Assembly: GCA_017416155.1 (NCBI GenBank)
Contig: JAFQDE010000015.1
Span: 1-64,000 of the forward strand
Direction of reading: 5' to 3'
Length of the DNA: 64,000 nt
Source: Tyzzerella sp.
Lineage (GTDB): Bacteria; Bacillota; Clostridia; Lachnospirales; Lachnospiraceae
In this document: piece after piece, positions 34,683 to 44,493 of the stretch
Layout: each line of letters opens with the position of its first letter
Position numbering within the stretch: the first letter of the stretch is position 1
Program-made: the position numbers and the translations under genes
The notes under the pieces: generated by a model
The model's database searches: none
The model's input: only the letters and a program-made list of their open reading frames with translations
What the model was told of the DNA's origin: nothing

Positions 34683-35417
34683 TTATAAGAACCCGCCATC
34701 TACGCCGATAATCTGTCCGGTGAGATAGCCCGGTGATGTAGCCAACTGCAATACAATATCAGCCACTTCCTCTGGTGTTCCGAAACGACTTGCAGGAATC
34801 TCGTTTTTCAGAACAATTTTATCTTCTTCGCTCAATTGGCTGTTCATATCCGTGTCAATGACACCACAGGCAATTGCATTCACCTGAATATTGCTTGGCG
34901 CCAACTCTTTTGCAAGCGCTTTTGTAAGACCATGCACGCCTGCTTTTGATGCGGAATAAGCCGCCTCACAGGAAGCACCTGCAGTTCCCCACATAGAGGA
35001 AATGTTGATGATTTTGCCTGCTTTTTTTGCAACCATCTCCGGAATTACTGCACGAGAGCAGTAGAATACAGATGAAAGATTCGTCTGTATAATGCGGTTC
35101 CATTCTTTGTCACTCATTTCACTGAGAAGACCAATGTGTGCGATACCGGCATTGTTCACAAGAACATCTAAACATCCACATTTTTTATAGATACTCTTAA
35201 ATATTTTCTCAACGTGTTCCGGATTCCCCACATCTCCGATAACCATATCGCAAGAAGCATCCGGCAGTGCTTCAATCTCCCCACGCACCTTTTCTAATTG
35301 AATCACCGAATGATTACAGTTCAAAAACACATGATACCCCTCTTTTGCGAAAGCAAGTGCAATGGCACGTCCGATTCCTCTGGAAGCGCCGGTTACAAGT
35401 ACAGTTTTCTTATTCAT
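34683..35417 (-). CDS. SDR family oxidoreductase, FabG-like / EF-P 5-aminopentanone reductase-like (YmfI)
   Basis: 244 aa NAD(P)-dependent short-chain dehydrogenase. TGASRGIG at residues 9-16 binds cofactor, NNAGIAH lies near 88, Ser-Tyr-Lys catalytic residues are in ISSMWG and YSASKAG near 137-157, and the end is GQIIGVDGGFL. The stretch KALAKELAPSNIQVNAIACG resembles YmfI, which reduces the 5-aminopentanone group on EF-P in Firmicutes. It stands alone with no fatty-acid genes nearby, so YmfI is more likely than FabG, but not certain. Confidence 0.85.
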   Translation of the reverse strand: MNKKTVLVTGASRGIGRAIALAFAKEGYHVFLNCNHSVIQLEKVRGEIEALPDASCDMVIGDVGNPEHVEKIFKSIYKKCGCLDVLVNNAGIAHIGLLSEMSDKEWNRIIQTNLSSVFYCSRAVIPEMVAKKAGKIINISSMWGTAGASCEAAYSASKAGVHGLTKALAKELAPSNIQVNAIACGVIDTDMNSQLSEEDKIVLKNEIPASRFGTPEEVADIVLQLATSPGYLTGQIIGVDGGFL

Positions 35418-35505
35418 AACGTTCCCCCATTCATTATGTATTGCTTGAATTAAGTTTATTATACTATGAAAAGATGAGGAATAAAAGAAAAATTATTTAC
35501 AATAG

Positions 35506-35534
35506 TAGACGATAAAAAAGAATTCATTTATAAT
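35506..35534 (+). promoter_or_regulatory. Promoter of the HD hydrolase gene
   Basis: TAGACG at 35506-35511 (4/6 match), 17-base spacer, TATAAT at 35529-35534. Confidence 0.55.
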
Positions 35535-35569
35535 ATAAGCATGACATATCAAAAGGGTGGTAACTGACA

Positions 35570-36109
35570 TTGATAGAGAAAGCAATCGCGTTCGCGACAC
35601 AGGCACACGAAGGACAAGTTAGAAAGGGTACATCGAGACCATTTATCCAGCATCCGTTGGAAGTGGGCAAGATTGTGGCGTCTATGACAGAAGACGAGGA
35701 GGTCATTAGCGCGGCAATTTTACACGATACCATAGAAGACTGCAAAGGTGTTACAGAGGAAATGCTATGTGAGCGGTTCACACCAAGAGTGGCTAGTTTG
35801 GTTGCCCTGGAGAGCGAAGACAAGTCTAAGACGTGGATGGAACGAAAGGGTGCGACGATTGCACATCTCAAGGTGGCACCGAGAGAGATTCAGATGATAG
35901 GGCTTGCGGACAAGCTTTCGAATATGCGAGATATTGACCGAGATTATCCGGAGTGTGGCGAGGAACTTTGGAACCGCTTTCGAATGAAGGATAAACAAGT
36001 GATCGGATGGTATTATAAGAGTATCCGAGAGTCGCTGAAGGATGCGATGGATGGAACAGAGGCTTACAGAGAATATTGTGAGTTAGTTGGAAAGAATTTT
36101 GGTGAGTAA
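35570..36109 (+). CDS. HD-domain small alarmone hydrolase-like protein (MESH1/SpoT hydrolase family)
   Basis: 179 aa, a single HD domain without the synthetase, TGS or ACT parts of Rel. HPLEVGKIVASM near residue 27, ILHDTIEDCKGV near 48 (HD pair) and KLSNMRDIDRDY near 111 match the (p)ppGpp hydrolase motifs. It probably removes the 3' pyrophosphate of (p)ppGpp; other nucleotide substrates are possible. Translation starts at TTG 35570 with AAGGGTGG upstream; there is no ATG in a suitable place. Confidence 0.82.
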   Translation: MIEKAIAFATQAHEGQVRKGTSRPFIQHPLEVGKIVASMTEDEEVISAAILHDTIEDCKGVTEEMLCERFTPRVASLVALESEDKSKTWMERKGATIAHLKVAPREIQMIGLADKLSNMRDIDRDYPECGEELWNRFRMKDKQVIGWYYKSIRESLKDAMDGTEAYREYCELVGKNFGE

Positions 36110-36136
36110 GTTGATGCAGAGAGATGGCGAAATTTC

Positions 36137-36165
36137 TTGACAAAACCATGATTCAAGGCTAATAT
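36137..36165 (+). promoter_or_regulatory. Promoter of the T-box-valS unit
   Basis: TTGACA at 36137-36142, 17-base spacer, TAATAT at 36160-36165. Confidence 0.85.
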
Positions 36166-36171
36166 ATCATT

Positions 36172-36413
36172 AGTCTTTAATAAAAGAAAAGGTATTGAGA
36201 AAGAGGAGTACACATCATTCGCTTACCAGAGAGAATTACTCGCAGGCTGAAAGGTGATTCAAAGATAGAAATGTGGAAGGTAGCTTTTGAACCGGATATT
36301 TGAATTGACAGTAGAGTATCCCGGAGTGATTCACGTTATCGAATCAATAAGATATAAATAAAGGTGGTACCGCGATTTTTCGCCCTTTGCATGACGCAAG
36401 GGGCTTTTTTATG
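36172..36413 (+). promoter_or_regulatory. T-box leader (tRNA-Val sensing) of valS
   Basis: The leader runs from the promoter to the valS ribosome binding site. GGTGGTACCGCG at 36363-36374 is the T-box that pairs with the acceptor end of uncharged tRNA. It is followed by a terminator, GCCCTTTGC / GCAAGGGGC with T6 at 36382-36410. The 5' part has a stem I with an AGAGAG bulge. GTA at 36280-36282 is a plausible valine specifier codon, but I did not fold stem I fully. Uncharged tRNA-Val would stabilise the antiterminator and turn valS on. Confidence 0.92.
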
Positions 36414-36424
36414 AGGAGGAAACT

Positions 36425-39073
36425 ATGAGTAAGCAACTTGAAAAAACTTACAATCCGAAAGAGATTGAATCGAAACTTTATGAAAGATGGATGGAGAAGA
36501 AATATTTCCATGCAGAAGTGGACAGAAGCAAGAAGCCATTTACCATTGTAATGCCGCCACCGAATATCACAGGTAAACTGCACATGGGACATGCTCTTGA
36601 CAACACACTTCAAGATATCTTGATTCGTTATAAAAGAATGCAGGGATACAATGCTCTTTGGGTTCCGGGAACAGACCACGCTGCGATTTCAACAGAGGTG
36701 AAAGTAACGGAGCAACTCAAAAAAGAAGGCATTGATAAAAAAGAATTAGGTCGTGAAGGTTTCCTTGCAAGAACTTGGGAATGGAAAGAAGAGTATGGTG
36801 GAACAATAACATCACAGCTTAAGAAATTAGGTACATCTTGTGACTGGGACAGAGAGCGTTTTACAATGGATGAGGGATGTTCGAATGCCGTACAGGAAGT
36901 ATTTATCAAATTATATGAAGAGGGCTACATTTACAAGGGACCTCGTATTATCAACTGGTGTCCGGTATGTAAGACCTGTCTTTCTGATGCAGAAGTAGAA
37001 CATGAAGAACAGGCAGGACATTTCTGGCACATCAAGTATCCAATCGTAGGAACAGATCGTTTCCTTGAAATTGCTACAACACGTCCGGAGACGATGCTCG
37101 GTGATACAGCTATCGCAGTTCATCCGGATGATGAAAGATATGCAGATATCGTTGGTAAGATGGCACTCTTACCACTTGTCAATAAAGAGATTCCGATTGT
37201 AGCAGACAGTTACGTTGACAAGGAATTCGGGACAGGTGCGGTTAAGATTACACCGGCTCATGACCCGAACGATTTTGAAGTTGGAAAGCGTCACAATTTG
37301 CCGGAAATCAATGTGATGAATGATGATGCAACAATCAACGAACTCGGTGGGAAATATGCAGGTATGGACCGTTATGAAGCAAGAAAAGCAATTGTTGCTG
37401 ATTTGCAGGAACAGGGATATCTTGTGAAGATTGAAGACCACTCACACAACGTTGGTACTCATGATAGATGTCATACAACAGTAGAACCACTCATCAAGCA
37501 GCAGTGGTTTGTGAAGATGGAAGAATTGGCAAAACCAGCTATCAACGCAATCAAGACCGGAGAATTAAAATTCGTTCCGGAGCGTTTTGATAAGATCTAT
37601 TTACACTGGCTGGAGAACATCCGTGACTGGTGTATTTCAAGACAAATCTGGTGGGGACATAGAATTCCTGCATATTACTGCGATAAATGCGGTGAGTTTG
37701 TAGTGGCAAGAGAGGTTCCGGAGGTTTGTCCACATTGCGCGGGAACACATTTCACACAGGATGAGGATACTTTGGATACATGGTTCAGTTCTGCATTATG
37801 GCCATTCTCAACACTTGGTTGGCCGGAAAACACAGAAGAGATGGACTATTTCTATCCAACAGATGTTCTCGTAACAGGATATGACATCATTTTCTTCTGG
37901 GTAATCCGTATGGTATTTTCAGCTTACGCGCACACCGGAAAATCACCATTCCATACCGTATTTATTCACGGTTTGGTTCGCGATTCACAGGGACGTAAGA
38001 TGAGTAAATCTTTAGGAAACGGTATTGATCCATTGGAAATCATTGAGCAGTACGGTGCAGATGCGCTTCGTATGACACTTGTTACAGGTAATGCACCTGG
38101 TAATGATATGAGATTCTATGATGAGAGAGTAGAGGCAAACAGAAACTTTGCAAACAAGGTATGGAATGCGTCTCGATTCATCATGATGAATATGGAAGAT
38201 AAAGAAGTTACAACACCGGACTACAGTCAATTGTCAAACATTGACAAGTGGGTTCTTTCTAAAGTAAATACACTTGCAAAAGAAATGACAGAGAACATGG
38301 ACAAGTTTGAACTTGGTATCGCACTTCAGAAGGTGTATGACTTTATTTGGGATGAGTTCTGTGACTGGTATATCGAACTTGCAAAATATCGTATTTGGCA
38401 TGCAGATGAAGATAAGGAAAGTGCAAATGCAGCACTTTGGACATTGAAGACGGTGCTTGCAAATGGTCTTAAAATGTTACATCCATTTATGCCATTTGTA
38501 TCGGAGGAGATTTACAGTGCACTCGTTCCGGAAGATGAGTCACTCATGATGTCAGAGTGGCCACAATACAAGGAAGAGTGGAATTTCGCAAAAGAAGAGA
38601 ATATCGTGGAGAGAATGAAAGAAGTCATCCGTGGTGTTCGTAATGTTCGTGCTGAGATGAACGTTGCACCGAGCCGCAAAGCGAAGACTTACGTTGTATG
38701 TGAGAAAGAAGAACTTTGCGCGGGCTTTACAGCGATGAAGGAATCAGCAGCTCCGCTTATGAGTGCGAGTGAGATTGTAGTTCAAGGAAATAGAGAAGGA
38801 ATAGGGGAAGATGCGGTATCTGTTGTAGTGACAGATGCGGTAGTATATTTGCCGTTGGAAGACTTGGTTGATTTTGAGCAGGAAATCGAGCGTCTCACGA
38901 AAGAAGAAGAGAAACTGACGAAAGAACTTGCACGTGTCAACGGAATGCTCAGCAATGAGAAATTCATCAGCAAGGCACCGGAAGCAAAGATCAATGAAGA
39001 AAAAGCCAAATTGGAAAAATATACACAGATGATGGAACAAGTAAAAGAGCGTCTTGCAGGACTTAGAAAGTAG
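36425..39073 (+). CDS. valS: Valyl-tRNA synthetase
   Basis: 882 aa class I synthetase charging tRNA-Val. [16 protein letters not shown] near residue 45 holds the HIGH motif (HMGH). The CP1 editing domain lies around 190-330 ([12 protein letters not shown] near 219). A four-Cys zinc knuckle (CDKCGEF...CPHC) lies near 418. [13 protein letters not shown] near 522 is the KMSKS loop. The anticodon-binding helices follow, and a C-terminal coiled coil (about 815-880) characteristic of ValRS. GAGGAGG precedes ATG 36425. Regulated by the T-box. Confidence 0.98.
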   Translation: MSKQLEKTYNPKEIESKLYERWMEKKYFHAEVDRSKKPFTIVMPPPNITGKLHMGHALDNTLQDILIRYKRMQGYNALWVPGTDHAAISTEVKVTEQLKKEGIDKKELGREGFLARTWEWKEEYGGTITSQLKKLGTSCDWDRERFTMDEGCSNAVQEVFIKLYEEGYIYKGPRIINWCPVCKTCLSDAEVEHEEQAGHFWHIKYPIVGTDRFLEIATTRPETMLGDTAIAVHPDDERYADIVGKMALLPLVNKEIPIVADSYVDKEFGTGAVKITPAHDPNDFEVGKRHNLPEINVMNDDATINELGGKYAGMDRYEARKAIVADLQEQGYLVKIEDHSHNVGTHDRCHTTVEPLIKQQWFVKMEELAKPAINAIKTGELKFVPERFDKIYLHWLENIRDWCISRQIWWGHRIPAYYCDKCGEFVVAREVPEVCPHCAGTHFTQDEDTLDTWFSSALWPFSTLGWPENTEEMDYFYPTDVLVTGYDIIFFWVIRMVFSAYAHTGKSPFHTVFIHGLVRDSQGRKMSKSLGNGIDPLEIIEQYGADALRMTLVTGNAPGNDMRFYDERVEANRNFANKVWNASRFIMMNMEDKEVTTPDYSQLSNIDKWVLSKVNTLAKEMTENMDKFELGIALQKVYDFIWDEFCDWYIELAKYRIWHADEDKESANAALWTLKTVLANGLKMLHPFMPFVSEEIYSALVPEDESLMMSEWPQYKEEWNFAKEENIVERMKEVIRGVRNVRAEMNVAPSRKAKTYVVCEKEELCAGFTAMKESAAPLMSASEIVVQGNREGIGEDAVSVVVTDAVVYLPLEDLVDFEQEIERLTKEEEKLTKELARVNGMLSNEKFISKAPEAKINEEKAKLEKYTQMMEQVKERLAGLRK

Positions 39074-39107
39074 TCCTGCCGCTCAAGATTCTATTCGAGG
39101 TTAGAGT

Positions 39108-41270
39108 ATGAAACGTATTCAAATAAGGAAAGAAGATATCAAGGAATATCTGAGACAGAGGAAAGAGAGAAGACAGCAGATTCTGGAAAAACGCAGAAAC
39201 AGTAAGTTTGCGAAGAAAATGCAGCCGGTTTACATGTGGATGAACCGCTTTTCATTGCCACTTCACTTTCTGCTTTCGTGCGTGATTAATATTGTTATCG
39301 AGGCAATCTCAAGGCACAGGCTGGGACCGGCATTGGAATACATGGTGTCTACACCATGGACCTTCCTTTATAATACTTATATGATTTTTATCACATTTTT
39401 ATTGGTGTACCTAGTGAGAAGGCGTGTATTCTTCCGCATTATCATTACAGTATTTTGGCTGGTTATCGGATGTGTCAACGGCTATATGCTGAGTGTTCGT
39501 GTTACACCGTTTAATGCACAGGACTTGAAAGTTATCGATGATGCGTTGTCTATGATTGACAAGTACTTTACCGGTCTACAGGGAGCAATGCTGATCACAC
39601 TCATCTTGGCTGTTATTGCATGGCTTGTATCAATGTGGAGACGTGGCGGACAGTTTACGGGGAAAATGCATCGTATTCGAGCGCTGATTGCTGTAGTTGT
39701 GGCCTTTGGAACTATGAGTTTTGTAACCGATTTTGCGATTGAGAAACGTGCACTGTCGAATTATTTTGGCAACATTGCGTTTGCATATGAAGATTATGGT
39801 CTGCCATATTGCTTTACGGCAAGTTTGTTTAACACAGGTATTTCAGAGCCGAACGCCTATAATGGTTATACGATAAGTGAGATTACAGATGGTGGTAAAC
39901 TGACGGAAAGCACCACAACTCGCAAGGAATTGCCGAATATAATTACCATTCAGTTGGAGTCCTTCTTCGATGTATATGAAGCAGAATTCTTCGAAACGTC
40001 GATGGATCCGATTCCGACTTTCCACAGCCTGATGGAGAAGTATTCATCCGGGTATTGTAAGGTGCCATCTGTGGGCGCAGGAACCGCAAATACAGAGTTT
40101 GAGGTGCTGACCGGTATGAGTATGCGTTATTTTGGACCGGGTGAGTATCCGTATAAGACGATTGCAAAGTATCAGCCGATGGAAAGTGCTGCAACGGCCC
40201 TTAAGGCATTTGGATATGGAGCACATGCGCTTCACAATAATGGTGGTAACTTCTACAGCCGCGCGGACGTATTTAACAAGATGGGCTTTGACAGCTATAC
40301 CAGCAAGGAATTCATGAATGTTTTGCAGTATACAGAAAATGGCTGGGCAAAGGATAATATTTTGACGCAACATATTTTGAATGCGATGGATTCTACAGAG
40401 CAGCAGGATTTTGTATTCTGTATCTCGGTGGAAGGACATGGTGATTATCCGGAAGAACCGGTGATTGAGAATCCGCTGATTCAGGTAACCGGTATAGAAG
40501 ATGAAGGTTTGACGAATTCCTGGGAATACTTTGTAAACCACTTGTATGAAACGGATAAGTTTATTGCAGACCTTATTCGGCAATTAGAGCAGAGGGGAGA
40601 ACCGACGGTGCTTGTACTCTATGGCGACCATTTGCCGACGATGGGATTGGAGGCAAGCGACCTTACAAGCCGTTATCTATTCAACACGAATTATGTTATC
40701 TGGGATAATATTGGATTGAAAAAAGAAGATAAGACACTTGCAACCTATCAGTTGACGGCAGAAGTGTTTGAGAAACTAGGTATTCATTCAGGCACCGTAT
40801 TTAATTATCATCAGACAAGACGTCAGACAAAAAATTATCTGTCTGACCTAGAGATTCTTCAGTATGATATTCTGTACGGAGAACGCTATGTATATGGTGG
40901 TAAAAAAAATGCGCCAACGGTAGACGGAACTTTCCAGATGGGTATTCTCGATGTTACTTTAAGTGGCATGGAGCAAAGCGGAGAGGAATCTTATAATTTC
41001 TATGGAAAAAATATGACAGCAAACAGCAAGGTTTACGTCAATGGGCACAAGTCCAAAACGACCTTCTATAATGACGCGCATATTGAGCTGAAGGGCAAAG
41101 AACTGAAGGAAGGCGATAAGATTGTTGTGTCGCAGGTGGGTTCTAGTAGTCGTGTGTTCCGCAGTTCCGTGGAGTATGTGTACAGTCAGGGTCAACTGGT
41201 GTTGGCGTCTGAATATGTTCCACCGGCGGAAACCTCTGAAGGAACGCAGGCGCAACAGAACAACATGTAG
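39108..41270 (+). CDS. LTA synthase family phosphoglycerol/phosphoethanolamine transferase (sulfatase fold)
   Basis: 720 aa. A basic cytoplasmic N-terminus of about 50 residues is followed by five membrane helices (about 50-235) and an extracytoplasmic sulfatase-fold domain. IITIQLESFFDV near 277 gives the first metal ligand, VGAGTANTEFEVLTGMS near 322 the catalytic Thr, and LYGDHLPTMG near 502 the Asp-His pair. It matches LtaS-type enzymes that polymerise glycerol phosphate on lipoteichoic acid. A C-terminal Ig-like extension (about 600-700) is extra. It lies 34 bases after valS, without a clear promoter. Confidence 0.88.
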   Translation: MKRIQIRKEDIKEYLRQRKERRQQILEKRRNSKFAKKMQPVYMWMNRFSLPLHFLLSCVINIVIEAISRHRLGPALEYMVSTPWTFLYNTYMIFITFLLVYLVRRRVFFRIIITVFWLVIGCVNGYMLSVRVTPFNAQDLKVIDDALSMIDKYFTGLQGAMLITLILAVIAWLVSMWRRGGQFTGKMHRIRALIAVVVAFGTMSFVTDFAIEKRALSNYFGNIAFAYEDYGLPYCFTASLFNTGISEPNAYNGYTISEITDGGKLTESTTTRKELPNIITIQLESFFDVYEAEFFETSMDPIPTFHSLMEKYSSGYCKVPSVGAGTANTEFEVLTGMSMRYFGPGEYPYKTIAKYQPMESAATALKAFGYGAHALHNNGGNFYSRADVFNKMGFDSYTSKEFMNVLQYTENGWAKDNILTQHILNAMDSTEQQDFVFCISVEGHGDYPEEPVIENPLIQVTGIEDEGLTNSWEYFVNHLYETDKFIADLIRQLEQRGEPTVLVLYGDHLPTMGLEASDLTSRYLFNTNYVIWDNIGLKKEDKTLATYQLTAEVFEKLGIHSGTVFNYHQTRRQTKNYLSDLEILQYDILYGERYVYGGKKNAPTVDGTFQMGILDVTLSGMEQSGEESYNFYGKNMTANSKVYVNGHKSKTTFYNDAHIELKGKELKEGDKIVVSQVGSSSRVFRSSVEYVYSQGQLVLASEYVPPAETSEGTQAQQNNM

Positions 41271-41301
41271 AGAAACCTCGAAAAATGCGCACGGATAGAT
41301 A

Positions 41302-41330
41302 TTGCAATTTTGGGAATAAGTGCGTATGAT
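41302..41330 (+). promoter_or_regulatory. Promoter for the small gene / TPR gene pair
   Basis: TTGCAA at 41302-41307, 17-base spacer, TATGAT at 41325-41330, 24 bases before the small gene ATG. Confidence 0.65.
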
Positions 41331-41353
41331 GATTATGTTGGGGGGAGAAACAA

Positions 41354-41482
41354 ATGTTAAATTTTGAAGAAGAATTAAAGAAATTCAAACCTTGCCTGGA
41401 GGTTGAAGATATAGAGGAAGCTGTTTATCAGGAAGACTTGACGGATATGACGGACCTCCTCAAGGAATTGCAGAAAAAATAA
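41354..41482 (+). CDS. 42-aa acidic small protein of unknown function
   Basis: ATG 41354 with GGGGGAG eight bases upstream opens a 42-codon frame. It is acidic and helical (MLNFEEELKKFKPCLEVEDI and on), ends in a Lys pair, and has one Cys and no membrane segment. The next gene starts three bases after its stop, so the two are probably translated together. Amphipathic heptad-like spacing of Leu/Ile suggests a helix that may bind a partner, perhaps the TPR protein next to it (inference). I do not recognise the family. Confidence 0.6.
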   Translation: MLNFEEELKKFKPCLEVEDIEEAVYQEDLTDMTDLLKELQKK

Positions 41483-41485
41483 AGA

Positions 41486-42823
41486 GTGACGGTGGATGAA
41501 GTGGAATATGCAAAAAAATTAGTATACCTATCGAACCAATGGTATAACGATGGATTAAAAAAAGCAAATATCCGAGACCTGTCAGGCGCTGTCATTTCTT
41601 TGAAAAAGAGTCTGCAATACAATCGGGACAACATCGCGTCCCGAAATCTCCTTGGACTCATTTACTATGGCAGAGGAGAAGTGGCAGAGGCTCTTGTAGA
41701 ATGGATTATCAGTAAGAACATCAAGTCACACGCCAACATTGCAAATTACTATATCAAGAAAGTGCAGGAATCGCCGAGTGAGCTAGACGCAATTGACCAG
41801 GCAGTGAAGAAATATAACCAATGTCTGGTATATTGTCAGCAAAATGGAGAGGATCTGGCTGCGATACAGCTGAAAAAAGTCATCGCAGCACATCCTACAT
41901 TTGTTAAGGCGTACCAATTACTTGCACTACTGTATCTGCAGACAGAACAGTATGCAAAAGCGAGACAGATGATTCGCAAAGCTCACAGGCTGGATTCAAC
42001 CGACGAAGTGACCCTTCGCTATATGCATGAGCTGACACAGTTACATAAGGATAAAGTGACTCAGCTCAAGTCAGAAAAGTCGCATACAGTATCCTACAGT
42101 CTCGGAAACGAGACCATTATTCAGCCGGTATCGGCAACACTCAAGGATAATGCAGCGATTCTTACCATCTTAAATATTGTAATTGGTCTTATTGTGGGGG
42201 CCGCAGTTGTATGGTTTCTCGCTGTTCCGACCATGAAGAGGAACATGAATGCAAAGACTAACAAAGAAGTGATTACCTATAGTGAGCAGATAGCTGCTCT
42301 TGAGACAGAGGTTGAACTTTTGACAAAAGAAGTTGAGGGCTATAAAGCGACAAGCGAACAGACAGAGGCTGAAAAGCAAGTGGCACAGGGCACTCAGGCA
42401 AGCTATGAGATTCTTGTGACAGTGATTGAACATTATCACAACAAGAGTTATAAAAGGGCAACATTGGTTGATGAGCTACTGACAATTAAGACAGAGTCAC
42501 TGGGGGATACTGGGAAGGCAACTTATGATAAGATTGCAAAAGAAGTATTCGAGGCAGAATGTGCCGAACTATACCCGATAGCCAAGAGAAGCTATGACGC
42601 TGTGAATTATAAGAGAGCATTGGAGTGCTTAGAGAGAATCGTACTCATGGATGAAAAGTACCATGACGGAGAGGCGCTTTTCATGTTGATGGATATTTAT
42701 CGTAAGCAGAATGAGACAGATAAAGCGAAAGCAAAATATGCTCGCATCTTAGAACTGTTTCCGGACACAGAGGTTGCCAATCGCGCAAAGACCCTGATGG
42801 AACCGGAACAGACAACAGAATAA
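41486..42823 (+). CDS. TPR-repeat protein with one central membrane helix
   Basis: 445 aa. Tetratricopeptide repeats occupy about 8-190 (SLKKSLQYNRDNIASRNLLG is one). A membrane helix follows near 225-248 (LTILNIVIGLIVGAAVVWFL), then a coiled coil (about 260-300) and further TPR-like helices to the end. The N-terminal repeats would be cytoplasmic and the C-terminal ones outside. Such proteins act as scaffolds; no enzymatic motif is seen. The start appears to be GTG 41486, or possibly GTG 41492. A terminator follows, then the spoIIA operon. Confidence 0.78.
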   Translation: MTVDEVEYAKKLVYLSNQWYNDGLKKANIRDLSGAVISLKKSLQYNRDNIASRNLLGLIYYGRGEVAEALVEWIISKNIKSHANIANYYIKKVQESPSELDAIDQAVKKYNQCLVYCQQNGEDLAAIQLKKVIAAHPTFVKAYQLLALLYLQTEQYAKARQMIRKAHRLDSTDEVTLRYMHELTQLHKDKVTQLKSEKSHTVSYSLGNETIIQPVSATLKDNAAILTILNIVIGLIVGAAVVWFLAVPTMKRNMNAKTNKEVITYSEQIAALETEVELLTKEVEGYKATSEQTEAEKQVAQGTQASYEILVTVIEHYHNKSYKRATLVDELLTIKTESLGDTGKATYDKIAKEVFEAECAELYPIAKRSYDAVNYKRALECLERIVLMDEKYHDGEALFMLMDIYRKQNETDKAKAKYARILELFPDTEVANRAKTLMEPEQTTE

Positions 42824-42838
42824 TAAGAGATTACAAAA

Positions 42839-42880
42839 GAGAACATGTGGATGAAGAACATCCCGTGTTCTTTTTTTGTA
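42839..42880 (+). terminator. Terminator immediately before spoIIAA
   Basis: AGAGAACA with GGATG pairs with CATCC and TGTTCT, followed by T7. The T run ends about 22 bases before the spoIIAA start. Any spoIIA promoter must therefore overlap or precede it. Confidence 0.82.
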
Positions 42881-42900
42881 TAAAAAAGGGGGAGATGAAA

Positions 42901-43215
42901 GTGAAATATCAAGTACAGGAAAATTGTCTGACTATCTTTCTTCCGAGAGAACTTGACCACCACAACGCAGAGAGAATAAGAAGAAAGTCAGACCGCCTCA
43001 TCGAGAAGAACCACATCAAATGCGTCATCTTCGATTTTGAAGAAACAAATTTTATGGACAGTTCCGGAATTGGTGTGATTATGGGGCGCTATCGCATGGT
43101 CTACCTGCTTGGGGGAGAAGTGTGGGCAGTACATGCAAATGAGAGAATGAAAAAGATTCTGACGATGTCAGGTGTGACAAAAATAATCCAAATATATGAG
43201 GAGGAAGAGGTATGA
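42901..43215 (+). CDS. spoIIAA: Anti-sigma-F factor antagonist SpoIIAA
   Basis: 104 aa STAS-domain protein. When dephosphorylated it releases sigma-F from SpoIIAB in the forespore. LPRELDHHNAERIR near residue 16 is the family block, and NFMDSSGIGVIMGRY near 50 carries the regulatory serine phosphorylated by SpoIIAB. I favour the GTG at 42901, six bases after AGGGGGAG; the ATG at 42895 lies directly against that site. The stop overlaps spoIIAB by four bases. Order spoIIAA-spoIIAB-sigF is the classic one. Confidence 0.93.
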   Translation: MKYQVQENCLTIFLPRELDHHNAERIRRKSDRLIEKNHIKCVIFDFEETNFMDSSGIGVIMGRYRMVYLLGGEVWAVHANERMKKILTMSGVTKIIQIYEEEEV

Positions 43216-43667
43216 AAAACACAAATGAAATGGAACTCTTATTTGACAGTAAGTCCGTGAATGAGGGTTTTGCAAGGGTCGCAGTTGCTGCATTTATGAC
43301 ACAGTTGAATCCTACACTGGAAGAGGTGGCTGATGTGAAGACCGCAGTATCGGAGGCTGTCACGAATGCAATTATCCATGGATACGAGAAGGAGATAGAC
43401 AAAATCAGGATACACTGTCGTCTGGAAGAGCAGGTACTTTACATAGAAATTGAAGACAAAGGGAAGGGAATCGAAAATGTGGAGCAGGCCATGCAACCGC
43501 TTTTCACAACGAAGCCGGAACTTGAACGCTCCGGAATGGGATTCTCTTTTATGGAAGCATTTATGGATGAGATTTCTGTGGAATCTGAACTTGGGCGGGG
43601 GACTTTGGTGAAAATGCAGAAAGAAATCGGAAAAGGAAGGGAATTATGGATCACACAATCGCTTTGA
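43212..43667 (+). CDS. spoIIAB: Anti-sigma-F factor / serine kinase SpoIIAB
   Basis: 151 aa GHKL-fold protein that binds sigma-F and phosphorylates SpoIIAA. The N box is SEAVTNAIIHGYE near 48, G1 is DKGKGIENVEQAM near 83, and SGMGFSFMEAFMD near 107 closes the ATP site. Length is close to the usual 145. It overlaps spoIIAA by four bases and sigF by 22 bases, which secures coupled synthesis. Confidence 0.96.
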   Translation: MKNTNEMELLFDSKSVNEGFARVAVAAFMTQLNPTLEEVADVKTAVSEAVTNAIIHGYEKEIDKIRIHCRLEEQVLYIEIEDKGKGIENVEQAMQPLFTTKPELERSGMGFSFMEAFMDEISVESELGRGTLVKMQKEIGKGRELWITQSL

Positions 43668-44371
43668 TTCGCAAGTCGCACGACGGGGATGAAGAAGCGA
43701 GAGTACAGTTGGTAAAGGAGAATGTAGGATTAATCTGGTGTGTGGTTAGAAGATTTTACGGAAGAGGTGTGGAACCCGATGACCTGTTTCAAATCGGCAG
43801 CATCGGGCTTCTCAAGGCCATCGACAAATTTGACTTATCCTATGAAGTGAAATTTTCAACCTATGCAGTCCCGATGATTTCGGGTGAAATTAAGCGCTTC
43901 CTCCGAGATGACGGCATGATTAAGGTAAGCCGTTCCCTGAAAGAACTCTCATACAGGGCATATCAGGTGCGTGAAGTGATGCAGGAGGAATTGCAGCGTG
44001 AACCTACGGTTGAAGAACTGGCAACCAGGATGGAGGTAGACCAAGAGGAACTCATTATGGCGCTCGATTCGGGTAACGAGGTGGAATCCTTATATAAACC
44101 TGTCTATCAGAAGGATGGCAATGAGGTTGCACTTATGGACAAGCTGGAGGAAAAAGAAGGCCAGGAAGAGAAGATATTAAATCGTATGCTTTTGAAGCAA
44201 CTTTTAGAAGGCTTGGAAAAAGAAGCAAGACAATTGATCTATCTGCGCTATTTTGCAAACAAGACGCAGACAGAAGTGGGAAAGGAACTTGGAATATCGC
44301 AGGTTCAAGTCTCGCGCATGGAAAAGAAAATTTTGAAAAATTTAAGAGGGAAAATAGAGACGCATTTTTGA
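43646..44371 (+). CDS. sigF: Sporulation sigma factor SigF
   Basis: 241 aa forespore-specific sigma-70 factor. Region 2 includes DDLFQIGSIGLLKAIDKFD near 49 and FSTYAVPMISGEIKRFLRDD near 70. Region 3 has a SRSLKELSYRAYQVRE block near 97. Region 4 ends with EVGKELGISQVQVSRMEKKI near 211. Its place after spoIIAA and spoIIAB identifies it as sigF, not sigG. The start lies 22 bases inside spoIIAB. Confidence 0.95.
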   Translation: MDHTIALIRKSHDGDEEARVQLVKENVGLIWCVVRRFYGRGVEPDDLFQIGSIGLLKAIDKFDLSYEVKFSTYAVPMISGEIKRFLRDDGMIKVSRSLKELSYRAYQVREVMQEELQREPTVEELATRMEVDQEELIMALDSGNEVESLYKPVYQKDGNEVALMDKLEEKEGQEEKILNRMLLKQLLEGLEKEARQLIYLRYFANKTQTEVGKELGISQVQVSRMEKKILKNLRGKIETHF

Positions 44372-44412
44372 AGATGACTGGAACTTATGGGAATGCATGG
44401 AAAATTATCAAA

Positions 44413-44478
44413 AGGACTCCATATTTGGCTGCTGTGTGCTATAATCATAGCAGTGCAAATGTGGAGTCTTTATTTTTG
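44413..44478 (+). terminator. Terminator of the spoIIA operon
   Basis: GGACTCCA with ATTTG pairs with CAAAT and TGGAGTCT, enclosing an inner CTGCT/AGCAG stem, then a T-rich tail. Confidence 0.82.
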
Positions 44479-44493
44479 CATGGTATCGACGAA

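Noticed and set aside
41486..42823. TPR protein as part of the surface-assembly locus
   Set aside because: It is separated from that locus by a terminator, the spoIIA operon and a second terminator.
42847..42894. Upstream extension of SpoIIAA to an earlier ATG
   Set aside because: The extra residues (Phe-rich) are encoded by the terminator stem and T run, and do not match SpoIIAA.
43646..44371. Assignment as SigG or SigB
   Set aside because: The overlap with spoIIAB and the operon order identify sigF.
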